Below are positions 16,605 through 24,120 of a stretch of DNA of 64,000 nt, in pieces. The stretch comes from Alphaproteobacteria bacterium (GTDB lineage: Bacteria; Pseudomonadota; Alphaproteobacteria; Sphingomonadales; Sphingomonadaceae), in NCBI GenBank assembly GCA_030424845.1, contig JAUHWC010000005.1:51001-115000 (forward strand). The letters run 5' to 3'. The translations under genes were made by a program, and so were the position numbers. Below the pieces are notes generated by a model. That model was not told where the DNA came from. It searched no databases and saw nothing but the letters and a program-made list of their open reading frames with translations. The stretch's first letter is position 1. Each line of letters starts with the position of its first letter.

Positions 16605-17740
16605 ACATGCAAACAGACCTTGAAGCAGGCCCGGCGGCACGGCCCGCCATTTCGCGCTGGCACATTGCGAAGCCCTGGCAGGCTGCGGAATTGCCGGTCA
16701 TTTCGGCAGCGGATGTCGCGCCAATCATTCCGGGGATCGACCTGTGGGATTGCTGGCCGCTGCAAAACGAAGACGGTTCGACGGCCCAGATCGGTGGCGC
16801 GCAGTTCTGGTTCTTCCTCGCGGCCCCTTGCTTCGATGATCCGGTGGAACGCCACTTCCATGCCCGCATTCGCCTGCTGAAACGGCACGACGGCGTGTGG
16901 ACCGATCTGGGCAATGCCATGCCCGACGGCTTCTCGCCCGGTCATGCCGAATGGGCCGGATCGTGCATGCTGGATGCGGACGGAAAAGGCGTCACGCTGT
17001 ACTTCACCACCGCCGGCTACCGCGGGCAAGGACCCGGCTTTCAGCAGCGCATGTTTGCCAGCCGGGGCACGCTGGATGCGTCAACCGGTCCGGGAAACTG
17101 GCAGGAATGCATCGAGCTTTTCCGTCCAGACGGCATGCTGTTCCAGCCTGCCAACAAGGCGGAAGGCGCACCCGGCACGATCAAGGCCTTTCGCGATCCG
17201 GCCTGGTTTCGTGACCCCGCTGACGGACAGGCCTACGTGCTGTTCACCGGCAGCGCGGGGTGGAGCGATGATCCCTTCAACGGGCTGGTCGGATTTGCCA
17301 GCGAGACTGACCATGGCTGGGAACTGGGCCAGCCGCTGATCGAGGCGGTGGGCGTCAACAACGAGCTGGAACGCCCGCACATCGTGATGCGAGGCGGCCT
17401 GTACTACCTGTTCTGGTCAACCCAGCGGCACACCTTTTCTCCCGAGGTCACAGCCGGTCCCAATGGCCTTTATGGCGCGGTGGCAGACAGCTTCACAGGT
17501 GAGTGGCGGCCGATCAACGGCAACGGGCTGGTGGTCGCCAATCCGGCCAGCGAACCGACGCAATCCTACAGCTGGTGGGTGACCGGCGAAGGCGAGGTGT
17601 GGAGCTTTATCGACTATTGGGGAATGCGCGGCCGCACGCTGGGCGACCATCCCGAATTGCTGCGCAGCCAGTTCGGGGGGACTCCAGCCCCGCGCTTCAG
17701 GCTGGCGTTCGATGGGAACAGCGTAACCCTTGCCGCCTAG
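16601..17740 (+). CDS. GH68 fructosidase/levansucrase-family enzyme
   Basis: Family 68 glycoside hydrolase of 379 residues. The conserved blocks appear in order: DLWDCWPLQ (nucleophile Asp), EWAGSCML, KAFRDPAWF (transition-state Asp) and NNELERPHIV (acid/base Glu). GH68 proteins split sucrose and either hydrolyse or transfer fructose; many are secreted. This one lacks a signal peptide, although some Gram-negative GH68 enzymes are exported without one. Its place directly after an MFS carrier and alpha-galactosidase suggests hydrolysis of sucrose inside the cell. The start is GTG overlapping the GH36 stop (GTGA); an ATG two codons later is possible. It abuts the lacI gene tail to tail. Confidence 0.87.
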   Translation: MNMQTDLEAGPAARPAISRWHIAKPWQAAELPVISAADVAPIIPGIDLWDCWPLQNEDGSTAQIGGAQFWFFLAAPCFDDPVERHFHARIRLLKRHDGVWTDLGNAMPDGFSPGHAEWAGSCMLDADGKGVTLYFTTAGYRGQGPGFQQRMFASRGTLDASTGPGNWQECIELFRPDGMLFQPANKAEGAPGTIKAFRDPAWFRDPADGQAYVLFTGSAGWSDDPFNGLVGFASETDHGWELGQPLIEAVGVNNELERPHIVMRGGLYYLFWSTQRHTFSPEVTAGPNGLYGAVADSFTGEWRPINGNGLVVANPASEPTQSYSWWVTGEGEVWSFIDYWGMRGRTLGDHPELLRSQFGGTPAPRFRLAFDGNSVTLAA

Positions 17741-18774
17741 GCGCTGGCCCTGACGATAAGTTCTGGCGACATGACAAGCGCCTCTGCCTCCGTCCCGGCG
17801 AGCCTTTGCATCAACCGTTCGACCATTTCCGCTGCGCCACCGGCGATGTTCTGACGTATCGTTGTCAGTTGAGGTACCGTGTGGCTGGCAAGCGGCAAGT
17901 CATCGAAGCCGATCACCGCGACATCGTCGGGCACCTTGATGCCGCGCTGGTCCAGCAGTCGGATCGCGCCCGTCGCGATCGTATCTGAAGCTGCAATGAT
18001 ACCATCGACACCCCGCTCGAGAGCCGCGAGGATTGCCGTCAGTTCATCGCTCATCTCTTCCATGGAAAGGTGGACGGGCAACTGCCGAAGATCCCCAAAT
18101 CCGTGATCGGCAACAAGGGCCGCTGCGCCGTGATAGCGTTCCTCGATTTCGATACCGGTGGTGTCCCCCAGGAACAGCAGGTTGCTCCGCCCCTTGCCGA
18201 TAAGGAATTCTGCGGCAAGCTGACCACCCGCTCGGTTGTCCGAACCGACGCTGCAATGAACCTGCCCGTCGCGATGACTGCCCCAAACCACCAGTGGGCG
18301 ATACTCGCCAGCAACCTCCTCAATGACGTCGAACTGGTCCGACTGGCCGATCATCAGCACGCCATCAATCATGCCCGAACTCACGATCCGCTCCAGCCAT
18401 GCAGGATCGTCCTGCGGAATGGCGCGCGACAGCATCAGGTCATAACCCCGTTCGGTCAGCTCGTCCGCCAGCGCGCCGAGCAAGGTCATGAAGAAGGGGT
18501 CCGAAACATGCTGTCGCCGATCATGGCCAAGCGGGATCACCACGGCGATCACACCGGTCTCCTGCCGCCGCAGCTTGCTGGCCATCTGGTTGACCCTGAA
18601 GCCATGCTCTCGCGCAAGGGCCTGTATCCGGTCCCGCGTCTTGGCATTCACCACCGACTTGTTGGCAAGCGCCCGCGACACCGTCCCCGCCGAAACGCCG
18701 GCGATGGCAGCCAGTTCGGCGATGTTGCGAATGCGCTTTGGCGAGGAACTGCGGTTATCAGAGGTATCTGTCAT
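17737..18774 (-). CDS. LacI-family transcriptional regulator (island regulator 2)
   Basis: Regulator of 345 residues. The DNA-binding domain is RNIAELAAIAGVSAGTVSRALANKSVV, the hinge helix ASKLRRQETGVIAVV, followed by a sugar-binding periplasmic-binding fold. An additional basic tail (SSSPKRIR) precedes the HTH. ACGGGG lies about 6 nt before the ATG. It is divergent from the GH32 gene, and the 18-bp perfect palindrome GCCACAATCGATTGTGGC lies in the shared promoter. It is therefore the likely owner of the CAATCGATTG operators, autoregulated and controlling uptake and hydrolysis genes. The inducer is probably sucrose, fructose or a raffinose-family sugar (inference). Confidence 0.9.
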   Translation of the reverse strand: MTDTSDNRSSSPKRIRNIAELAAIAGVSAGTVSRALANKSVVNAKTRDRIQALAREHGFRVNQMASKLRRQETGVIAVVIPLGHDRRQHVSDPFFMTLLGALADELTERGYDLMLSRAIPQDDPAWLERIVSSGMIDGVLMIGQSDQFDVIEEVAGEYRPLVVWGSHRDGQVHCSVGSDNRAGGQLAAEFLIGKGRSNLLFLGDTTGIEIEERYHGAAALVADHGFGDLRQLPVHLSMEEMSDELTAILAALERGVDGIIAASDTIATGAIRLLDQRGIKVPDDVAVIGFDDLPLASHTVPQLTTIRQNIAGGAAEMVERLMQRLAGTEAEALVMSPELIVRASA

Positions 18775-18819
18775 CTTGCCCCGTGACTAAAACACTTGGC
18801 CGATAATTGCACTGGTTTT

Positions 18820-18837
18820 GCCACAATCGATTGTGGC
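18820..18837. promoter_or_regulatory. LacI-type operator, perfect 18-bp palindrome
   Basis: GCCACAATCGATTGTGGC, a perfect palindrome with core CAATCGATTG, lies between the divergent lacI gene (start 18774) and the GH32 gene (start about 18872). The track start at 18818 would place the operator inside the coding sequence, which is one reason to choose the later start. Confidence 0.8.
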
Positions 18838-18871
18838 ATTATCGAACCTTGCGATTGCACGAGAGAAAGCC

Positions 18872-20188
18872 TTGCGCCCCAGCTACCATTTCACGCCCGA
18901 GAAGAACTGGCTGAGCGATCCGAATGGCCTGGTTCACGACGGGCGGGACTGGCACATGTTCTACCAGTACAACCCCAATGACGAGGATTGGGGCGACATG
19001 TCCTGGGGCCATGCAATGAGCGCGGACCTTGCCAGCTGGCAAGAGCTTGAACCGGCGCTATTGTGCGATGACCGGGAGATGGTTTTCTCCGGCAGCGCCG
19101 TGATGGACCCAACCGGAACCGCCGGACTGGGCCATGATGCAATGATCGCCCTGTACACGGCGTGTTCTCGGGCGGAGCCGGTGCGACAGACGCAGGCTCT
19201 CGCGTGGAGCAATGACCTTGGCCAGAACTGGCAACAGCTTCAGTCCAATCCTGTCCTCGACTTAGGCCTTGCCGATTTTCGCGACCCCTTCGTCTTTCGC
19301 CACGCCGCAAGTCGGAGCTGGATCATGGTGGTCGCCCGGTCGACCGAGCAGGCGGCTGAGGTGTATCGCTCGCCCGACCTCCAGAATTGGGAACTGGCCT
19401 CAACGATCTCCGGCATGAGTGCAACCGGTCGCGTGTGGGAATGCCCGACCCTTATCGAACTTCCGGTCATCGGGACGAACCGCTCCCGCTGGCTGTTCAA
19501 GGTGGACGCGCTGCACGATGCACTGGGTTCTGGTGCGCTCTACCGTGTGGGCGATTTCGACGGTCGCAACTTCATTCCCGACGGCGACTGGCAAGTCCTC
19601 GACCATGGGCGGGATTTCTATGCTGCCATCGGCTGGAACGGCCCAAGAGACGATCAATCGCGGCCCGCATGGATTGGGTGGATGGGCAACCACGCCTACC
19701 AGGCGCGTCTTCCCAGGAAGGGCTGGCGTGGCGTGATGAGCCTGCCGCGCCGGATGGAACTGCGCGAAAGCGGCAACGAATTGCGCCTTGCCCAGACGGT
19801 CGAACCTTCGATCTGCAACCTGTTCGCTGATCCCGTTGCGATGACGGGCGACGAGACGACGGTGCCGGTCGCGTGCCGGATCGATCTGGCTGGCGACTTC
19901 CATGGCCAGTTGCATCTGGACGACAGCGGAGACAGCCGATTCACGGCGTTGGCGGACAACCAGCGATGGCAATTGCTGCGCGAGGACACGGCCCTCCCGT
20001 TCCTCGATGCCCGATCAGAAATGCAGCGCAGCGATGACGGGTTGAGCCTCTGGATCGACAGCGAAACGATTGAAGCGATCAGCTATGACGGCACGCAATG
20101 CGCCAGCTTCCAGCATCGTCCTGCCAGCGCGGCGCTGACCCTCGCCACAGACTGTCCGCAATGCGTTTCAATCGCCCGGCTGCGCTGA
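18872..20188 (+). CDS. GH32 beta-fructofuranosidase (sucrase/levanase type)
   Basis: Five-bladed propeller fructosidase of about 438 residues plus a C-terminal beta-sandwich. The three catalytic blocks are NWLSDPNGL (nucleophile Asp), FRDPFVF (transition-state Asp) and RVWECPTL (acid/base Glu). No signal peptide, so it is cytoplasmic, fitting hydrolysis of sucrose or of kestose-type fructans after uptake. The TTG at 18872 (LRPSYHFTPEKNW) has GAGAGA about 6 nt upstream; it gives a standard GH32 N terminus. It is controlled from the perfect operator just upstream. The 3' end overlaps the convergent fructokinase gene by 21 nt. Confidence 0.9.
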   Translation: MRPSYHFTPEKNWLSDPNGLVHDGRDWHMFYQYNPNDEDWGDMSWGHAMSADLASWQELEPALLCDDREMVFSGSAVMDPTGTAGLGHDAMIALYTACSRAEPVRQTQALAWSNDLGQNWQQLQSNPVLDLGLADFRDPFVFRHAASRSWIMVVARSTEQAAEVYRSPDLQNWELASTISGMSATGRVWECPTLIELPVIGTNRSRWLFKVDALHDALGSGALYRVGDFDGRNFIPDGDWQVLDHGRDFYAAIGWNGPRDDQSRPAWIGWMGNHAYQARLPRKGWRGVMSLPRRMELRESGNELRLAQTVEPSICNLFADPVAMTGDETTVPVACRIDLAGDFHGQLHLDDSGDSRFTALADNQRWQLLREDTALPFLDARSEMQRSDDGLSLWIDSETIEAISYDGTQCASFQHRPASAALTLATDCPQCVSIARLR

Positions 20189-21082
20189 AGTGGCGCGCCG
20201 CCCGAGTTCGATGGCGCCGGTGATCCCGGCATCGTCACCCAGGCCCGGCACGACGATGTAGTCGCTCAGACCCGGTATGAGGCGCGGATGTTGGAGATAT
20301 CCGCCTAGCCGCACTTCCACTTGCCGCCGGACCTCCTCGATCAGGCCCGGCGCCTTCATCACCCCGCCACCGAAGATCAGACGATCCGGCATGTGAAGGA
20401 GCACCAGCGTCTTGGCGAAATCGGTCAGATAGGAAGCAATCAGCGGCACGGCATCGCTGTTCTTGTTGCTGACCTGATCAAGCGATGTGCCCCAACGATC
20501 AATGATCGCCGGACCGCAGACCAGCCCTTCCAGGCAATCACCATGAAACGGGCAGCGCCCGGCAAAGGGATCGCGCACCGTGTCATGGGGAACATGGATA
20601 TGCCCCGCCTCAAGGTGCGAAATGCCGCCCCGCGCCTGTCCGCGGTGGAGGATGCCGGTGCCGACGCCCGTGCCCACCGTGGTATAGGCCAGCGTATCGC
20701 ATCCTTGCCCTGCTCCTGAGAGCCACTCGCCAAGCGCAGCGCCGTTTACGTCGGTCTCGACCATGATCGGGGCATCGAATGGCTCAAGCGCATCATGGAA
20801 GCGCGCGCCGCTCCAGCCCGGCTTGGGGGTGGTGGTGAAGGTTCCGTAGGCGGGCGAGGACGGATCGATATCGATCGGGCCGAAGCTGGCGATGCCGAAT
20901 CCGGCAATCGGGCCATGCCGATCCTGCGCGGACATGAAGAACTGCCGCACATCGGGAAATGTCTCGGCAGCGCTGCGGGTATCGATCCTTGCGCGTTCGA
21001 CGATGGTGCCATCCGCACGCGCCAGCGCCAGGACGAACTTCGTACCACCCGCTTCGATGGCGCCGATAAGCTGCTGCGTCAT
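20168..21082 (-). CDS. ROK-family fructokinase
   Basis: Phosphorylates fructose released by the GH32/GH68 enzymes to fructose 6-phosphate. The 304-residue ROK protein begins GAIEAGGTKFVLALA (ATP phosphate loop), has the catalytic Asp in VETDVNGAALGEW, and the zinc site of fructokinases HDTVRDPFAGRCPFHGDCLEG. Its resemblance is closer to YdhR/GmuE fructokinases than to NagC-type glucokinases. The start overlaps the stop of the 2OG oxygenase gene (ATGA), so it is the last gene of the TonB receptor operon. It is convergent with the GH32 gene. Confidence 0.87.
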   Translation of the reverse strand: MTQQLIGAIEAGGTKFVLALARADGTIVERARIDTRSAAETFPDVRQFFMSAQDRHGPIAGFGIASFGPIDIDPSSPAYGTFTTTPKPGWSGARFHDALEPFDAPIMVETDVNGAALGEWLSGAGQGCDTLAYTTVGTGVGTGILHRGQARGGISHLEAGHIHVPHDTVRDPFAGRCPFHGDCLEGLVCGPAIIDRWGTSLDQVSNKNSDAVPLIASYLTDFAKTLVLLHMPDRLIFGGGVMKAPGLIEEVRRQVEVRLGGYLQHPRLIPGLSDYIVVPGLGDDAGITGAIELGRRATSAQPGD

Positions 21083-22458
21083 GCGGCACCTCCTATCCCG
21101 GGGTCACCAGGTGCGACGTCGAAAGCAATGGTCAAACGCTCTTCTCCTTCAAAGGGTATCGTCCCGTGCCAGCTGGTGGAGGGAAACAGCGCCAGCCGTG
21201 CAGGCTTTGGCGTGATGTAGTGCAATGGCTCCAGCCCAAGGCCAAGTTCCGGCGGAGGCAGGCCGATTGCCAGATCCCCAGCATGGTCCTCTCCCATCTG
21301 CCGGGGCAGCGCCACATACAAAGCCGAGCTGGCCCAGCCGCGTGGATGTGTGTGGGCACTGTGGTGTCCTCCACTCGCCAGCCGCACCGACCAGCTGCCG
21401 GTGAAACGGATATTGCCCGGCTTGCGACCGAGGAGCGGATGCCCGGCATCGTCAGGCGGCAGCCTGTCGCGCCAGCCTTTCACAGCCTTTTCGATCTTTC
21501 CACGCAGCGCGCCGATAACCGGATCGTGATGCAGCAAAAGGTTCCTGTCGGTCTGGGTTCCGCCGCGAACGGACTGCTCGGGATAAGGCGCATCCATATT
21601 GTGCAGATCCCGCAGGAACGCAGCCAGCTTGCCAAGTGCGTTTTCGCCTAGCGGCAGGTCGACATGGCTCGCGAATAGCGGCTCTCCTTCCAGCCAGCCT
21701 TGCCGGGTATCCTCGGTCAACCTCCAGGCCAGGCTGCAATATGGCCAGAACTGGGGCGCCGCCGGTGTCGAGAGCCGCCGTTCGGCAATTGCCGCGGCCA
21801 GGCCGGGTTCACCGTTGCGCAGGTAGTGCCTGACGCGGAGCAGGTCGAAGCCCGGATCGTCGATCTTCTCCAGTCCGGCGAAAACCGCATCATCGCCTGC
21901 CGCCTGGCCGCTTTCGCAGGAAAGGTATGCCCGGGTCAGGTGTACACCTGACGCATCCGGAAAACGCGCTTCCATCAATTGCTGAACGCGTTCCGCACGC
22001 TCCCATTCATGCGCTGTCGCCAAACGGTGAAACCACGCGATATGTAGTGACAGGTTGCCGGGTTGCGCCACACAGGCGGAAGCATAGGCGCGTTCAGGAT
22101 CGTCATCGCCGCGCGTTGCCCGCAATGTGGCAAGTGTTGACTGCCCCTCCAGCCATGCAGGATCGCGTTCAAGCAAGGCCGTCAGCAGCTTCTCGGCACG
22201 GGCGCCCTGCCCTTCGGAAACCAGCGCGAGCAGGAAATTTCGCAGCACCTCGCGGTTGCCGGGGTTGAGCTGCACAGCCCGCTCGAACAATTCTACCGCC
22301 GGTCGCCAGCTTTCGTAGGCAATCTGTGCCCGCATGAAAGCCGCCAGCGGGTGATCGGGTGCCTTGCGGGTCGCGTCGGTGATTGCTCGCCAGCCTGCCT
22401 CGAGATCCTGCGCAGCGTAGGCAATCCGCGCCCGCTCGAGCAATCGCTCCGTGTCCAT
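21079..22458 (-). CDS. TPR protein with C-terminal 2OG-Fe(II) oxygenase domain
   Basis: About 459 residues. The N-terminal two thirds are TPR-like helical repeats (for example DHPLAAFMRAQIAYESWRPAVELFERAVQLNPGN). The C-terminal 200 residues resemble the putative 2OG-FeII_Oxy_5 family, with the iron ligands readable as HTHPRGWASSALYVALP and a distal His in STSWHGTIPFEGEERLTIAFDV, where the Arg would bind 2-oxoglutarate. The ATG at 22458 (MDTERLLERA) lies 17 nt after the halogenase stop and is preferred over 22575, which is inside the halogenase. It sits between halogenase and fructokinase in the TonB receptor operon. No function is known for this family; a hydroxylation of a peptide or sugar is possible. 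Confidence 0.75.
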   Translation of the reverse strand: MDTERLLERARIAYAAQDLEAGWRAITDATRKAPDHPLAAFMRAQIAYESWRPAVELFERAVQLNPGNREVLRNFLLALVSEGQGARAEKLLTALLERDPAWLEGQSTLATLRATRGDDDPERAYASACVAQPGNLSLHIAWFHRLATAHEWERAERVQQLMEARFPDASGVHLTRAYLSCESGQAAGDDAVFAGLEKIDDPGFDLLRVRHYLRNGEPGLAAAIAERRLSTPAAPQFWPYCSLAWRLTEDTRQGWLEGEPLFASHVDLPLGENALGKLAAFLRDLHNMDAPYPEQSVRGGTQTDRNLLLHHDPVIGALRGKIEKAVKGWRDRLPPDDAGHPLLGRKPGNIRFTGSWSVRLASGGHHSAHTHPRGWASSALYVALPRQMGEDHAGDLAIGLPPPELGLGLEPLHYITPKPARLALFPSTSWHGTIPFEGEERLTIAFDVAPGDPGIGGAA

Positions 22459-22475
22459 GGCAACCTTGCCGACGT

Positions 22476-24008
22476 TCACACCGGAGGAGCCTTGCAGTGC
22501 CTGTCGATGAACTGCTGGTGGGTCGGCTGTTTGGCTGCCTCGGCCGTCATCGCCGCTCGCAGCTTGCCCAGCCATTCACCAGCGGGCTGGTCTCGATATC
22601 CTGCAACAGGATCGAAGCGTTCGGGCACATTACCCTGGCCGATATGCACGGCGTGCCAGCTGGGAGGGCCAAAAAGATCCATGTCCCGGGCGATATGACG
22701 GCCATAGCGGCGGAAATGCTCGATTTTGAACGCGAGCGTGTCGGGAATCTCCATGTCCCGACAGTAACGCCAAAGCTCGCTGTCATCGCGCTCTGTCAAC
22801 TTGTAGTGCAGCACCAGAAAGTCACGGATTCGCTCGAATTCGGTGCGGGCAATGTAATTGTACTCGTCGCGCACCATCGGATCGAAATCGCGATCCGGAA
22901 ACAGCGCGAGAAGTTTGGAAATGCCCGCCTGGATCAGGTGCAGGCTAGTCGATTCCAGCGGTTCCATGAATCCACTGGAAAGCCCGATGGCGATAACGTT
23001 TCGGTCCCAGAACTTGCGCCGCATGCCGGTAGTGAAACGCAACAGGTTCGGGTCCGCCAACGGCTCGCCATCGAGATTGGCCCGCAATGTCTCCAAAGCG
23101 CCATCGTCATCGATGAACTTGCTGCAATAGACATAGCCATTGCCGATTCGATGCTGGAGCGGAATGCGCCATTGCCAGCCCGCCTCGCGCGCCGTCGAAC
23201 GGGTGTAGGGCGTGAACTCGCCGCCATGCGTGCACGGCATGGCCACAGCCCGATCACATGGGAGCCAGTGCGTCCAGTCTTCGTAACCCGCTTTCAATGC
23301 GCCTTCGATCAACAGCCCGCGAAAGCCGGAGCAGTCGATAAACAGGTCTGCGGACAGTTCGCGGCCGTCCTCCATGGTCACATGGGTGACGAAGCCAGTC
23401 TCGCCATCGAGTGCGACGTCACCGATCTTGCCTTCCACCCGTGTGACGCCGCGCTGCTCCGAATAGCCGCGCAGATACCGGGCATAGCGGCCCGCGTCGA
23501 AATGGAAGGCGTAGTCAAAAGTCGACATGACATTGCGCGGATCGCTGCCGGGAATAGTGAAACGGCCCTCGCGCGCGAGGTTCCAGGCCATCGACAGGGT
23601 ATCGAATTCCCCCGCATCACCCTCGCTGCGGGCCTGCAACCACAGCTGGTGAACGTCGCGGATGTCGAAGGGTTTTCCATGCGGACCGAAGGGATGGAAG
23701 TAGCGGCTGTCTTGCCGCCCCCAGCCGACGAATTCGATCCCAAGCTTGAAAGTCCCCTGCGTCTCCCGCACGAACTCCCGCTCGTCGATGCCCAACATGG
23801 TGTTGAAGGTGCGGATCGGCGGGATCGTCGCCTCGCCTACGCCCACCGTCCCAATGGCTTCGGATTCGACCAGCGTGATCTGGCAGCCCTTTGGCAAGGC
23901 ATTGCACAGCGCCGCCGCCGTCATCCATCCTGCCGAGCCGCCGCCAACCACAAGGATCGAACGGATGGCGTTATCGTCGAGCGGAGCGTTGGAGGCTTTC
24001 GTCATCAC
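22476..24008 (-). CDS. Flavin-dependent tryptophan-halogenase family protein
   Basis: FAD-dependent halogenase homologue of 510 residues. It has the flavin site [25 protein letters not shown], the active-site Lys in [11 protein letters not shown], the WxWxIP signature as [10 protein letters not shown], and the catalytic Glu-Ser in [15 protein letters not shown]. All residues needed for HOCl formation and transfer appear intact. Relatives sit beside TonB receptors in sugar loci of Caulobacterales, Xanthomonadales and Sphingomonadales, and some halogenate free indole in vitro, but the natural substrate is unknown. It is the second gene of the receptor operon, separated from it by two hairpins, and no flavin reductase partner is nearby. 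Confidence 0.88.
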   Translation of the reverse strand: MMTKASNAPLDDNAIRSILVVGGGSAGWMTAAALCNALPKGCQITLVESEAIGTVGVGEATIPPIRTFNTMLGIDEREFVRETQGTFKLGIEFVGWGRQDSRYFHPFGPHGKPFDIRDVHQLWLQARSEGDAGEFDTLSMAWNLAREGRFTIPGSDPRNVMSTFDYAFHFDAGRYARYLRGYSEQRGVTRVEGKIGDVALDGETGFVTHVTMEDGRELSADLFIDCSGFRGLLIEGALKAGYEDWTHWLPCDRAVAMPCTHGGEFTPYTRSTAREAGWQWRIPLQHRIGNGYVYCSKFIDDDGALETLRANLDGEPLADPNLLRFTTGMRRKFWDRNVIAIGLSSGFMEPLESTSLHLIQAGISKLLALFPDRDFDPMVRDEYNYIARTEFERIRDFLVLHYKLTERDDSELWRYCRDMEIPDTLAFKIEHFRRYGRHIARDMDLFGPPSWHAVHIGQGNVPERFDPVAGYRDQPAGEWLGKLRAAMTAEAAKQPTHQQFIDRHCKAPPV

Positions 24009-24024
24009 ATCACCTTAGGACCAA

Positions 24025-24059
24025 GAAAAAGGGACCGGTAGCTTGGAGCCACCGGTCCC
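24025..24059 (-). terminator. Intrinsic terminator between TonB receptor and halogenase
   Basis: On the minus strand the stem GGGACCGGT / ACCGGTCCC (24051-24059 with 24031-24039, 11-nt loop) is followed by TTTTTC. It lies after the receptor stop and before the halogenase start. It should reduce read-through, giving much receptor and little of the downstream enzymes. Confidence 0.75.
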
Positions 24060-24068
24060 CGTGGATTT

Positions 24069-24099
24069 CCCGGACGCTGGGAGGAGCCGTGCGTCCGGG
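24069..24099. repeat. Second hairpin after the TonB receptor gene
   Basis: CCCGGACGC and GCGTCCGGG arms (24069-24077, 24091-24099) form a 9-bp perfect stem immediately upstream of the terminator on the minus strand, without its own U-tract. It may stabilise the 3' end of the receptor mRNA. Confidence 0.6.
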
Positions 24100-24120
24100 A
24101 TGGTAGACATCCTTGCGGGA

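Noticed and set aside
16601-20188. GH68 and GH32 as one gene family duplicated in the island
   Set aside because: Their motif sets differ (WDCWP/EWAGS/ELERPH against LSDPNG/WECP); they are separate families with related propeller folds, not a recent duplication.
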